From contig JAPLEI010000082.1 of the NCBI GenBank assembly GCA_026391195.1, positions 1 to 36,035 of the forward strand: 36,035 nucleotides of DNA. The letters run 5' to 3'. Shown here piece by piece: positions 26,473-35,860 of the stretch. The position numbers and the translations under genes are program-made. The first letter of the stretch is position 1. Each line of letters begins with the position of its first letter. The notes under the pieces were generated by a model, which saw nothing but the letters and a program-made list of their open reading frames with translations, did no database searches and was not told the DNA's origin. The stretch is from Bacteroidota bacterium (GTDB lineage Bacteria > Bacteroidota > Bacteroidia > Chitinophagales > Chitinophagaceae).

Positions 26473-29400
26473 TTAAAAGTTAACGTTAATACCTCCGGTG
26501 AATGTGCGCATCAGCGGATAAAATTCTGCATTGGCGCTGTTGATTTCTGGGTCAAATCCTTTCCAGGCATCCGACAAGGTTAGCAAATTGGCACAGCTGA
26601 AATAAACGCGCAGACTGCTAATTTTTGCTTTATTCAACAGCGACTTCGGAATGGTATATCCGATATTGATATTCTTGATACGGAAGTAAGCAGCACTTCT
26701 AATCCATTGACTGGCCAGCAAAAAGTTATTGCCGCCCGATCCAGAAGGAAGGAGTCTAGGGAATAAAGAATTTTGGTTTTCAGGCCGCCAGTAATCTTTA
26801 TGAATATCTAGTAGAGAGGCTGCGAAATCTGCTGAGTTGAATGGAACCGCACCGGTACCGCTCAGGTAGTTATTTCTCATTCCAACGCCCTGACCAAAGA
26901 GGTTGAAATCCCAGTTTCCATAAGTCAGGTTGATGTTGATAGAATATTCATATCTAGGGAAAGAATTTCCAATAAATTTCCGGTCGTTTGCATCAATCTT
27001 TCCATCATTGTTAATATCTGCATAGCGAACATCGCCGGGTTTGGGACCGGTAGTAAGACTAGAGCTCCATGGAATTCCGAATTGAACGGGAGAAATTTTA
27101 ACGTCATTCGAATCGCTGAAGTAACCGGAACTAACATAACCAAAATAAGAGCCCAATGCTTCGCCTGGGGCAGTTCTGATACCATCTCCAATAAAGGGGG
27201 TTCCATCTACCAGACTAACTACTTTATTCTTTACGTCTGAAATCATACCAGTTACATCCACACCCAGTTTGCCGAATTTGTTTCTGTAATTAACCGTAAA
27301 CTCCCATCCTTTGTTTTCCATGTTACCGGCATTTACAAATGGATTAGATAATCCACCTGCAGACTGTGGAAGGGTTCTTTGCAGTAACATATTTTTAAGT
27401 GACTTCACATAATAGTCGGCAGTGAAGGTGAAATGTTTTGCCAAGGTGAGGTCTAACCCGATATTGAATTGACGGGAAGTTTCCCAGCTTAAATCGGGAT
27501 TGGCAAATTGTAATAGGGCAAATCCTAGGTTGGTAGAATTGGCAAAGTAGGCATTGGTACCATTGTTGGGGTTGCTGTATCCTGACTGAGCATAGAAGGC
27601 ATCAAAGGCATAGTTGTTGCCGATATTTTGATTTCCGTTTCCTCCATAAGAAGCACGGAGTTTACCAAATATAATATCCTTACTAAGCGACTCCATGAAT
27701 TTTTCTTTAGAAAAAATCCAGCCGGCAGAAATGGCGCCAAAATTACCCCATTGCTTATCCAGTGCCTGTGAAAAACGAGAGCTACCGTCTCTACGACCAT
27801 TCAGTTCTAGATAATATTTATCGGCATAGCTATAGTTGAAACGGGCAAAGTAACCGGCGAGCGCCAGTTCAGAAGCTCCGGCATTATTATCACGAATACC
27901 AGATCCGAGATTCAGGTAAGGTTGATTTGAATTGATAAAGCCCTGACGGGAAGCACCAAAGAAATAATTGGTAAATAACTCAGACTGACCACCCACTAGT
28001 AATTTAAAGCTATGTGCTCCAATTCTTTTGCTGTAGGTACCCTGTGCGAGATAGGTGGTATATACGTTGTTCGTCCATGCTTCTGATAAGCTGGTTGTTC
28101 CGGGCCAAGTGCCTATCAACGAATAAGAAGAAGTAGCCAGGTTGGGCTGATAAATATTGGCATTGGTTATCCAGGTTTTCGAATTCGGGTTGGTGGTTTG
28201 TCTACCCCAATAGGCTTCCACCTCTAATCCCGTAATCGGATGATAATTAAATCCGGCACGGGTAAGTAAGATATTGTTATTTACAACCGAATTGCCGGTA
28301 GCTTCTGCCATGGCAATGGGATTACGGTTGTTCGATTGGGCAGCGGTTCCATACATACCCGGACCATATTTACCACCTCCAATAGCCGGCAATCCAATAG
28401 CCTGACGGATAACAAATTCGGCCGAACCGGTAGAAGGGTTGGTAGTAATACTGTTCGTGTAAGCAAGTACGCCTATAAGCGAAAGTTTTTTACTCAATTT
28501 GAATTCAGGATTCAGTCGCAGATCATATTTGCTAAATGAACTGTTTGGAATCAATCCCTGTTGCGTTAAATACGTGAATGAGCCAAAAAAATTCATTTTT
28601 TCACTGCCTGCATTCAGTTGAATGTTGTGGTTCTGCATGAGGCCGGTATTGGTTAATACTTCGTTTAACCAATCGGTATCTATAACATCCAGGTTATTGG
28701 CAGGTGTAGTTTTGTATTTATCAATCAATGCCTGCGAAAATAGAAATGCTGCCGGATTGCCGGTTCTGTTTTGCTCTGCCACATTACTCAGCTGCATATG
28801 ATCAATGGCACTTACCCTTTCTGGGATTGCAGTAGCTTGTTGTTTGGTAACAAATCCGTTATAGCTCAATTTCATTTGACCATTTGTTCCCCTTTTCGTT
28901 TTTACCAGCACAACCCCGTTGCTGGCTCTGTTTCCATAAATGGAAGTAGAAGCAGCATCTTTCAGCAGGGTGATACTTTCAATGGCATTGGGGTCTATCA
29001 GATCTAAGGAGCCAATGGCTAATCCGTCTACAATAATCAGCGGAGCACTGCTTCCAGAAATAGATCCTTGTCCACGTATAATAATACTGGCACCATCTGC
29101 ACCGGGTTTTCCGGATTGTTGTTGAACAGTTACCCCAGGAGCCAAACCTTGCAATGCTTGGCTGGTACTGGAAACCTGTCTGCGGTTCAGTGCCTCGTTA
29201 TTGAGGGTAACCAATGATCCGGTTAAGCTGGCCTTTTTCTGTGCGCCATAACCTACCACTACCACTTCACCCAAATCACCAGAAGTGGCCTGGAGAGCTA
29301 CATCGAGCAGGTTACCGGTAACTTTTACTTCTTTGGTTGCAAAACCAATTCCGGAAAATACCAGCTCGGCACCTTTGTCGGCCGGAATGCTAAATTCACC

Positions 29401-29571
29401 ATTTGTTCCGGTTGTGGTGCCGGATTTTTTGCCTTTAACTACAACAGTGATGCCTTCTGCTGGATTACCGGTTCCGGAACTAGTAACCCTACCCGACACC
29501 CTGTTTGTTTGCGCTATCGCCTGCTGAAATAGCAGCAATAACAGGCAAGCAAGGAAAGATAGTTTTTTCAT
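26473..29571 (-). CDS. susC-like: SusC/RagA family TonB-linked outer-membrane protein
   Basis: Signal peptide, carboxypeptidase-like N-domain, VVVVGYGAQKKASLTGS, plug domain IIIRGQGSISGSSAPLIIVDG, C-terminal beta-barrel ending in F. Confidence 0.98.
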   Translation of the reverse strand: MKKLSFLACLLLLLFQQAIAQTNRVSGRVTSSGTGNPAEGITVVVKGKKSGTTTGTNGEFSIPADKGAELVFSGIGFATKEVKVTGNLLDVALQATSGDLGEVVVVGYGAQKKASLTGSLVTLNNEALNRRQVSSTSQALQGLAPGVTVQQQSGKPGADGASIIIRGQGSISGSSAPLIIVDGLAIGSLDLIDPNAIESITLLKDAASTSIYGNRASNGVVLVKTKRGTNGQMKLSYNGFVTKQQATAIPERVSAIDHMQLSNVAEQNRTGNPAAFLFSQALIDKYKTTPANNLDVIDTDWLNEVLTNTGLMQNHNIQLNAGSEKMNFFGSFTYLTQQGLIPNSSFSKYDLRLNPEFKLSKKLSLIGVLAYTNSITTNPSTGSAEFVIRQAIGLPAIGGGKYGPGMYGTAAQSNNRNPIAMAEATGNSVVNNNILLTRAGFNYHPITGLEVEAYWGRQTTNPNSKTWITNANIYQPNLATSSYSLIGTWPGTTSLSEAWTNNVYTTYLAQGTYSKRIGAHSFKLLVGGQSELFTNYFFGASRQGFINSNQPYLNLGSGIRDNNAGASELALAGYFARFNYSYADKYYLELNGRRDGSSRFSQALDKQWGNFGAISAGWIFSKEKFMESLSKDIIFGKLRASYGGNGNQNIGNNYAFDAFYAQSGYSNPNNGTNAYFANSTNLGFALLQFANPDLSWETSRQFNIGLDLTLAKHFTFTADYYVKSLKNMLLQRTLPQSAGGLSNPFVNAGNMENKGWEFTVNYRNKFGKLGVDVTGMISDVKNKVVSLVDGTPFIGDGIRTAPGEALGSYFGYVSSGYFSDSNDVKISPVQFGIPWSSSLTTGPKPGDVRYADINNDGKIDANDRKFIGNSFPRYEYSININLTYGNWDFNLFGQGVGMRNNYLSGTGAVPFNSADFAASLLDIHKDYWRPENQNSLFPRLLPSGSGGNNFLLASQWIRSAAYFRIKNINIGYTIPKSLLNKAKISSLRVYFSCANLLTLSDAWKGFDPEINSANAEFYPLMRTFTGGINVNF

Positions 29572-29582
29572 AATTGTTTGTT

Positions 29583-31499
29583 TTAGTTTGAATATTTCGG
29601 TTGAAATTGTCCGTGGAGATTAACACCCAATAAATCGAAAGGATTTACCTGCGTATCTAGCAGCTTGGCAAACTGCACGCGGGTGATGGGTTGATTGGAA
29701 TTAAACAACCCAAACCCCCACTTTTTCCAAAGGGTTGCTATTTGCTTTTTTCGCAGGGGTGGGTTACTCGTGTTCGAAGATCCAGGTACTTGGTTTTGTA
29801 GTACAATGGATTTTACAATTGCCAGGGCCTCATTCCCCGTAAGGAATTCGCCGGCATTCAGTGAAATGGTCTTTCCTGTAAAGGGTTGCAGGTCTATCAG
29901 TAGGCTATCCTTTCGAATCAGCGAATCTGGATAGAACCAGGTTTGATTGGCCCAGGCATTGGGTTTGCCGGTTCCTCTCAATATTCCGGTAGCACCTATT
30001 CGTTGAACCGCTTCGAACTGTGGATGCTTGGCAGGTACATCATAATAAGGCATTAGATAAGCACCCTGTTGTAACAAACTGGCTTGCACCAATCGAACGG
30101 CTACATCAGCCGCATTTGCCTTGCCCTGTTGAACACTCAATGCTGCCAGCGTGCCCGCTGCTTGCCCGGTTAATAATACACAGGGCTGTAACCGGGTGGT
30201 ACCATTGGCCAGGTTAGAAACGCTGATGGCCTTTTCTGCTACAATCAATCCCTCCATATTCGCGGGTAACAATGCGCCTAAGGGAATAGTAAAAGAGGGT
30301 ACCGGATAAAAATCTAAGTGTTGTGGAGCGAGTGGATTTTTTTTGTGGTGATGATCTACCGGATAATCACCTACCGAAATACCGGTGCGGTAAAGGGGTT
30401 CGCCATTGTTATAGGGATTGGCAATATGTTGAATTTTAAATCTCACAATACCCTTTACCCTTCTGCCTTCGCGATGATAGGGAATCAGTGCAAGTTTGTC
30501 TTCGGTTGGAAATTCATCATCCGTCAGTCCCAAATTTTTAAAACCCAATTCATGTTGTATAAAGTATACAAAGCGGAGAGTTGTTTGCCGGGCTTTCGAC
30601 AATTCTACCTGGCGCATCGAATCGGATAACTGAATTACGTTCAAATAAGTATCGTTTCCAAATATTGGCCAGTTGAGCATGTACTTGTTGTTGGGTAGTT
30701 TACCATAGTCCAACATCTTTTTGGCATCAACACCGGGTGCTTTCCGGGAAAGGTCTTTGTAGTAATTGGTGCAACTGCCATCAAATTCTGCGGGATTATA
30801 ACCCACAGGCTTGGCAATGGTACAATCGGCAGCAGCCCCATACGTTTTTAATATTGCAACATAAGTGAGGTCTTGAATAATATCGTTTGTTTCGGCTACC
30901 GGGATATTTTCTCCGGTTAGGCGGTTGGCTTCCATGCCAATGTCGTAGGGCAGTTTTGCCATCTCCAGCAGGTCGCCTAATTCGGTGGCATCAATTACTT
31001 GTTGTGCAAAAATGTATACGGTACGGTTATTCTGCAAATTGCGCAGCACCGCCCCTTTCATATTTTCTCCTTCAACCATTGCCGCGATTGGTTGATGGCG
31101 GAATAGTACTTTCAGGTTCGGCAGGCGAGCCGCCATGCTTTTAAAAATACTGTCGCCAATATGGGGTTCAAATAAGGTATTGCTTACCCATCCGGTTGAT
31201 ACTTTCTTTTCACCGCCATATTTTGTGTACAGCGCATTGCGAAATTCTGCCCATAAACCCGAGGGTAAACTATGGTTACCATCTACTGCACTTACGCCAG
31301 CAGCTGTAAGCATTCCACCCAACCAGGTAGTTGCCTCCGTAATAATTACCTGCCTGCCTAATCGGGCTGCTTGAATGCCTGCAGCGGTTCCTCCCACACC
31401 GCCTCCTACTACTAGTATTTCAGTACGCAGGGTATCCTGCGCAACCATAGCGGTAGAAAGAGAAAGAAGGGGGATTATATGGAGTAGTTTCTTCAGCAG
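29583..31499 (-). CDS. FAD-dependent oxidoreductase (FAD_oxidored type) with SLH-like C-terminal region; probable non-ATG start
   Basis: EILVVGGGVGGTAAGIQAARLGRQVIITEATTWLGGMLTAAGV dinucleotide fold; VIDATELGDLLEMA. First ATG is at 31448, but the in-frame upstream codons CTG CTG AAG AAA CTA CTC CAT ATA ATC ... encode LLKKLLHIIPLLSLSTAMVAQ, a typical signal peptide. Confidence 0.85.
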   Translation of the reverse strand: MLKKLLHIIPLLSLSTAMVAQDTLRTEILVVGGGVGGTAAGIQAARLGRQVIITEATTWLGGMLTAAGVSAVDGNHSLPSGLWAEFRNALYTKYGGEKKVSTGWVSNTLFEPHIGDSIFKSMAARLPNLKVLFRHQPIAAMVEGENMKGAVLRNLQNNRTVYIFAQQVIDATELGDLLEMAKLPYDIGMEANRLTGENIPVAETNDIIQDLTYVAILKTYGAAADCTIAKPVGYNPAEFDGSCTNYYKDLSRKAPGVDAKKMLDYGKLPNNKYMLNWPIFGNDTYLNVIQLSDSMRQVELSKARQTTLRFVYFIQHELGFKNLGLTDDEFPTEDKLALIPYHREGRRVKGIVRFKIQHIANPYNNGEPLYRTGISVGDYPVDHHHKKNPLAPQHLDFYPVPSFTIPLGALLPANMEGLIVAEKAISVSNLANGTTRLQPCVLLTGQAAGTLAALSVQQGKANAADVAVRLVQASLLQQGAYLMPYYDVPAKHPQFEAVQRIGATGILRGTGKPNAWANQTWFYPDSLIRKDSLLIDLQPFTGKTISLNAGEFLTGNEALAIVKSIVLQNQVPGSSNTSNPPLRKKQIATLWKKWGFGLFNSNQPITRVQFAKLLDTQVNPFDLLGVNLHGQFQPKYSN

Positions 31500-31509
31500 A
31501 AAAATTTAT

Positions 31510-32709
31510 TTAAGATTCGAGAGATGATAAGGTATGGGCAACCTGATATAAAGCACGGGGAATATGGAAACAACCCTTCCATTTGCCACCCTTCAGGGGC
31601 GTAAGCACTTGCCCTTGTCTGTTCAGGTAGCCGAACCATTCTCCCTGCTCTTTATCTTTAAAATGTTTCCAGGTATACTCATGTAATTTTTTAAACCAAG
31701 GCACGCATCTGGCATCTCCCGTAAATGCATAGGCTTTTGCCAGGGCAACCAGTGCTTCTACATGCACCCACCAAAGTTTTTGATCCCACTCCAGCTGCTG
31801 CATAGGGTATCCCTTCACATCCTGAAAGTAAAAGATACCGCCATGTTCCTTATCCCAACCGAGTTCCAGCATATCAAACAGAATGGTTACGGCACGTTGA
31901 ATCAACGCTTCATCTTTCATTCTTTTACCCAGATCCATAATAAACCACATGGCTTCAATGGCGTGCCCGGGATTTAACAGTCTTCCCTCAAAACTATTCG
32001 AAAAGGAACCATCGGGTTGAACATTTTCCAATACCACTTTCCATTCCCGATTATAAAAAACTTCCATCACTTCATGGATAACTTCGGGCACAAAACTGTT
32101 CACTCTTTCGGTTCCTAACAGGTGTTCCAGCTCGAGCGACAGATTGCACAAAATCATGGGCAAGCTGAAATTCTTCAGGGGTCGGGTTCCGGGATAGGCT
32201 TTGTTATATTTCCCCTTGGTATTATTTTTTCTGGCAATGATATTTTCAAAAGTGCTCAGGGCGATATCTTTATATTCGTCGGAAGGTTGAATTCTATCTA
32301 AGGCTGCAAACGCCATGGTGGCAAAGCAATCGCTGAATATATTATAGGGCTGTACCAGGGGCTGTCCGTTGGCAGTAAGTGAAAAATACCAGTTACCCGA
32401 TTCATCTCGGCCATGTTGTTGCATAAACCGGGCACCATGTAAAGCCATTGCTAACCACTCTTGCTTGGGAGCTACATGCTGATACATATAACTGAAACAC
32501 CAAACCTGCCTTCCCTGCAGCCACATAAATTTATCGGTATCGTATACCTGGCCAGCTCTATCTAAACAAGTAAAAAATCCTCCATTTTGCTCGTCCTTAC
32601 TATTATGCAGCCAAAAGGGGAGAATATTATTAACCAATTCATCCTGATACATACCCGCATACGATTGTAAAGATTGCTCGGGAGCTGTTTTCAATGTTTC
32701 TAATTCCAT
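31510..32709 (-). CDS. AGE family epimerase (N-acylglucosamine 2-epimerase / RENBP-like)
   Basis: NNILPFWLHNSKDEQNGGFFTCLDRAGQVYDTDKFMWLQGRQVW, LNPGHAIEAMWFIMDL, LWWVHVEALVALAKAY. Confidence 0.93.
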   Translation of the reverse strand: MELETLKTAPEQSLQSYAGMYQDELVNNILPFWLHNSKDEQNGGFFTCLDRAGQVYDTDKFMWLQGRQVWCFSYMYQHVAPKQEWLAMALHGARFMQQHGRDESGNWYFSLTANGQPLVQPYNIFSDCFATMAFAALDRIQPSDEYKDIALSTFENIIARKNNTKGKYNKAYPGTRPLKNFSLPMILCNLSLELEHLLGTERVNSFVPEVIHEVMEVFYNREWKVVLENVQPDGSFSNSFEGRLLNPGHAIEAMWFIMDLGKRMKDEALIQRAVTILFDMLELGWDKEHGGIFYFQDVKGYPMQQLEWDQKLWWVHVEALVALAKAYAFTGDARCVPWFKKLHEYTWKHFKDKEQGEWFGYLNRQGQVLTPLKGGKWKGCFHIPRALYQVAHTLSSLES

Positions 32710-32881
32710 GAAGGCACCTATAGTTAGTAATCAAATAAAAGATAAGTACGGCAATATCTTAAAAATATTACAAATAACCCAATACTTAATAAAATAATTT
32801 ATTTAGTTGAGGCTTTCTTTGCAGTTTTTATCGAAAAATCAAACTAAATTGTCCCTGTTTTCACCCGAATTACAAGCTGGT

Positions 32882-34114
32882 ATGGCACGTAACCGTATTT
32901 TTTCCGATGTATTTAACGAAGAGACTTCTTCCGGGGTCGCCCTGAAAAACAAGGCACTTAAAAAGCTGATTTTTAATATATTAGATAAAGCCGACAGCAG
33001 TTCTATTACCGAGATCAGCAAGGAATTGAACATCAGTGTACCCAAAACAACCAGTTTAATCAATGAATTGATTGAAGATCGATTGATCAGCGATTATGGA
33101 AAGATTGATTCTACTGGGGGGCGAAAAGCCAGTATGTATGGGTTGGTGGCGGAAGCCTGTTTCTTTTTAGGGGTGGATGTGAAGAAATATTACGTGAATA
33201 TTGGCTTGATGGATTTTAAGAAGCACCTCGTTACCCAAAAAACCAAGATCCCCTTCCGCCTCGAAAATACCCAGGCTTCTCTTTCACAACTGATTCAATT
33301 AATTAACCAGTTTATTAAAGAGGCGCCGGTAAAGAAAGATAAGATATTGAGTATGGGCATCAATCTTTCGGGGCGTATCAATCATACCATTGGGTATAGC
33401 TATAGCTTCTTCCATTTTCAGGAAGAGCCTTTATCCGGCATCATCGAAAGCAAAACCGGCATAAAAACTTATCTCGAAAACGACTCACGGGCCATGGCCT
33501 ATGGCGAATTTATGTGCGGGGAAGTGAGTACCGAGAAGAACGTACTTTTTGTGAACGTAGACTATGGCGTGGGCTTGGGCATTTTAATAGACGGAAAAAT
33601 TTATTATGGTAAGTCGGGATTCAGCGGCGAATTTGGACATGCCCCCATTTTTGAGAATGAAATTATTTGTCATTGCGGAAAAAAAGGTTGTCTCGAAACT
33701 GAAGCTTCCGGCACTGCCCTTATCCGACGGTTTCGCGAACGGATTCAGGAGGGCTCTTCCTCTTCTGTTGTAAAGAAAGTAAAAAACCTGAACGACCTTA
33801 CGGTTACCGATTTAATACAGGCTGCCAATGCGGAGGATATGCTCTGCATCGAACTACTGGCAGAAGTAGGCGAGAAACTGGGAAAGGGATTGGCGGCACT
33901 TATCAATGTGTTTAATCCCGAACTGATCATTTTAGGAAGAACCCTATCCGAAACTGGCGATTACCTTCGATTGCCCACCAAAAGTGCTATTAATAAGTTT
34001 TCATTGAGCTTGGTAAATACAGATACACAGCTAAAGCTCTCGCGGCTGGGGGAGAAAGCGGGGGTGCTGGGGGCTTGCCTGCTGGCCAGAAATAAAGTGC
34101 TTACTGTTTTTTAA
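32882..34114 (+). CDS. ROK family transcriptional regulator (NagC-like: HTH plus sugar-kinase-like domain)
   Basis: ITEISKELNISVPKTTSLINELIEDRLISDYG HTH; GFSGEFGHAPIFENEIICHCGKKGCLETEASG ROK zinc motif. TTG at 32807 gives a longer ORF; ATG at 32882 is the more conservative start. Confidence 0.92.
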   Translation: MARNRIFSDVFNEETSSGVALKNKALKKLIFNILDKADSSSITEISKELNISVPKTTSLINELIEDRLISDYGKIDSTGGRKASMYGLVAEACFFLGVDVKKYYVNIGLMDFKKHLVTQKTKIPFRLENTQASLSQLIQLINQFIKEAPVKKDKILSMGINLSGRINHTIGYSYSFFHFQEEPLSGIIESKTGIKTYLENDSRAMAYGEFMCGEVSTEKNVLFVNVDYGVGLGILIDGKIYYGKSGFSGEFGHAPIFENEIICHCGKKGCLETEASGTALIRRFRERIQEGSSSSVVKKVKNLNDLTVTDLIQAANAEDMLCIELLAEVGEKLGKGLAALINVFNPELIILGRTLSETGDYLRLPTKSAINKFSLSLVNTDTQLKLSRLGEKAGVLGACLLARNKVLTVF

Positions 34115-34183
34115 GGGGGGAAGCTTTCTCGAACACTTGTTACGATTGCACCTATATAACACATCCTTCTATCATACATTCAA

Positions 34184-35461
34184 ATGGCATGCATGAAATA
34201 TTGTTTATCTATTTTATTGCTCTTGTTTGCTAGCAACGCAAAAGCGCAATGCGATACGGCCCTTCGTCCCGTAGTTTTTGTTCATGGGTTTCTCGCCTCC
34301 GGAGATACCTGGGCGAATGCTGTTCATTATTTTCAACAAGCCGGCTATTGCGCTAATCGTATCTATGCATTTGATTGGAACAGTGTTGGGGGGAATGGAA
34401 AGCGAACTGATAGTTTGTTGCATCAATTTATTGAGCAAATTCTTATACAAACTGGGGCAAGCCAAGTTGACCTCGTAGGGCATTCAGCCGGTGGCGGACT
34501 GGGCAGAAATTACCTGAAAGACAGTTTGCATGCTAAAAACATAGCCCATTATGTTCATATAGGTAGCCGAAAGTGGACTAGCGCCTATGCCTGGTTTCCG
34601 AACAACAGGTGTATGAATATTTTCTCTTCCGGAGACAAGGTTGCAGCTAATACGGCGGGCTTGGTAGAGGGAGCTTTCAATCTTGCATTGGAGGAGCAGG
34701 ACCATTATCAGGTAGCTACCAGCGATACTTCCATCAAATCGATGCTGCAATTTTTTACTGGTAAACAAATGTTCCTCCCTAACATTAAACCCAGCAGAAA
34801 AGTTACACTCTCCGGTAAGGCATTGATTTTGGGAGATAATACCGCCATGTCGGATGCGGTAATTAATATTTATCCGATTAATAAAAAGAACGGACAGCGG
34901 AAACAATCGGATCAACCCATACGTTTGCAAACCGATCAAGCGGGTGCCTGGGGGCCAGTTACCCTTCGTGCGGGAATCCCTCATGAGATGGAACTAATTC
35001 CGGCGGGAGCGAATAAGCGCATCATTTCTTATTTTTTTCCGAGGTTTGATTATTCCAATCCACTGGTATACCTGCGGGGATTTCCAGAAGATGGTCGCAT
35101 GACTTTTCTATTAGGAAAAATTCCTGCAATTGAAAACCAATCAACGCTGGTAGTGTATTCAGCCGCACAGGCGATGGTGGGTGGCAGGGATTCGGTTACC
35201 GTTAATGGATTGCCTATATGTTCCCCCTCGTTAACGCCTGCATCAAAAACTGCCATCACCAGTTTCTTGTTTGATGATGGAGATGCAATCAATTCCGGGA
35301 AAGCGTTGAAACAATTTTCGAATGTACCGTTTATTGGTGGAGTGGATATGGTATTACCTGCCAATGCCAAAGAGGGGATACGTATGTATTATAATGGGCA
35401 ACAACTTACCCTGCCTGCTCGGCCTTCTAAGGAAAGAATATTGTTGGCAGTGTTTAGATAA
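34184..35461 (+). CDS. Secreted lipase-like alpha/beta hydrolase
   Basis: Signal peptide MKYCLSILLLLFASNAKAQ; RPVVFVHGFLASGDTW oxyanion region; VDLVGHSAGGGLGRNYL nucleophile elbow (GHSAGG). Confidence 0.88.
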   Translation: MACMKYCLSILLLLFASNAKAQCDTALRPVVFVHGFLASGDTWANAVHYFQQAGYCANRIYAFDWNSVGGNGKRTDSLLHQFIEQILIQTGASQVDLVGHSAGGGLGRNYLKDSLHAKNIAHYVHIGSRKWTSAYAWFPNNRCMNIFSSGDKVAANTAGLVEGAFNLALEEQDHYQVATSDTSIKSMLQFFTGKQMFLPNIKPSRKVTLSGKALILGDNTAMSDAVINIYPINKKNGQRKQSDQPIRLQTDQAGAWGPVTLRAGIPHEMELIPAGANKRIISYFFPRFDYSNPLVYLRGFPEDGRMTFLLGKIPAIENQSTLVVYSAAQAMVGGRDSVTVNGLPICSPSLTPASKTAITSFLFDDGDAINSGKALKQFSNVPFIGGVDMVLPANAKEGIRMYYNGQQLTLPARPSKERILLAVFR

Positions 35462-35860
35462 TGGCACAGCCAACTCATCCGAGAGCTTCAACTATCAAAA
35501 TTATATCAATATCCTTTGTAGCTCTAAAATGCAAATCCTTTTGTTCCATATGCCAATCACAAGCGCTGCCCCCAAATAAAATCCCTACTCATTTAATCCA
35601 CAAATCAATAGTAATCATTATCAATTTTATTTTAGATTTGTATTGTTGGTTATAATGATACTGCAATGGCCTATCAAATGTAAAAGCAATGGATTGCAAA
35701 ATCAATATTTGATTTGATATCCTGCCAACTTTGTATATATTCTTCTACTAGTTAATAATAAATAGTAAAGTGGTTTCCCTCCCTCCTTTAATTATGGCAT
35801 GATAATTGTTTTGGTTCCAAAACCGATTAACCCAAAACCTGCCATTATGAAAAATTTACA

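Noticed and set aside
16590-34114. Classical sialic-acid (nan) utilisation locus
   Set aside because: AGE epimerase, MFS and SusCD are shared with such loci, but no sialidase, neuraminate lyase or acetylesterase is present.
35461-35655. 64-aa ORF overlapping the lipase stop codon
   Set aside because: Low-complexity hydrophobic tail and no domain; probably chance ORF in intergenic DNA.
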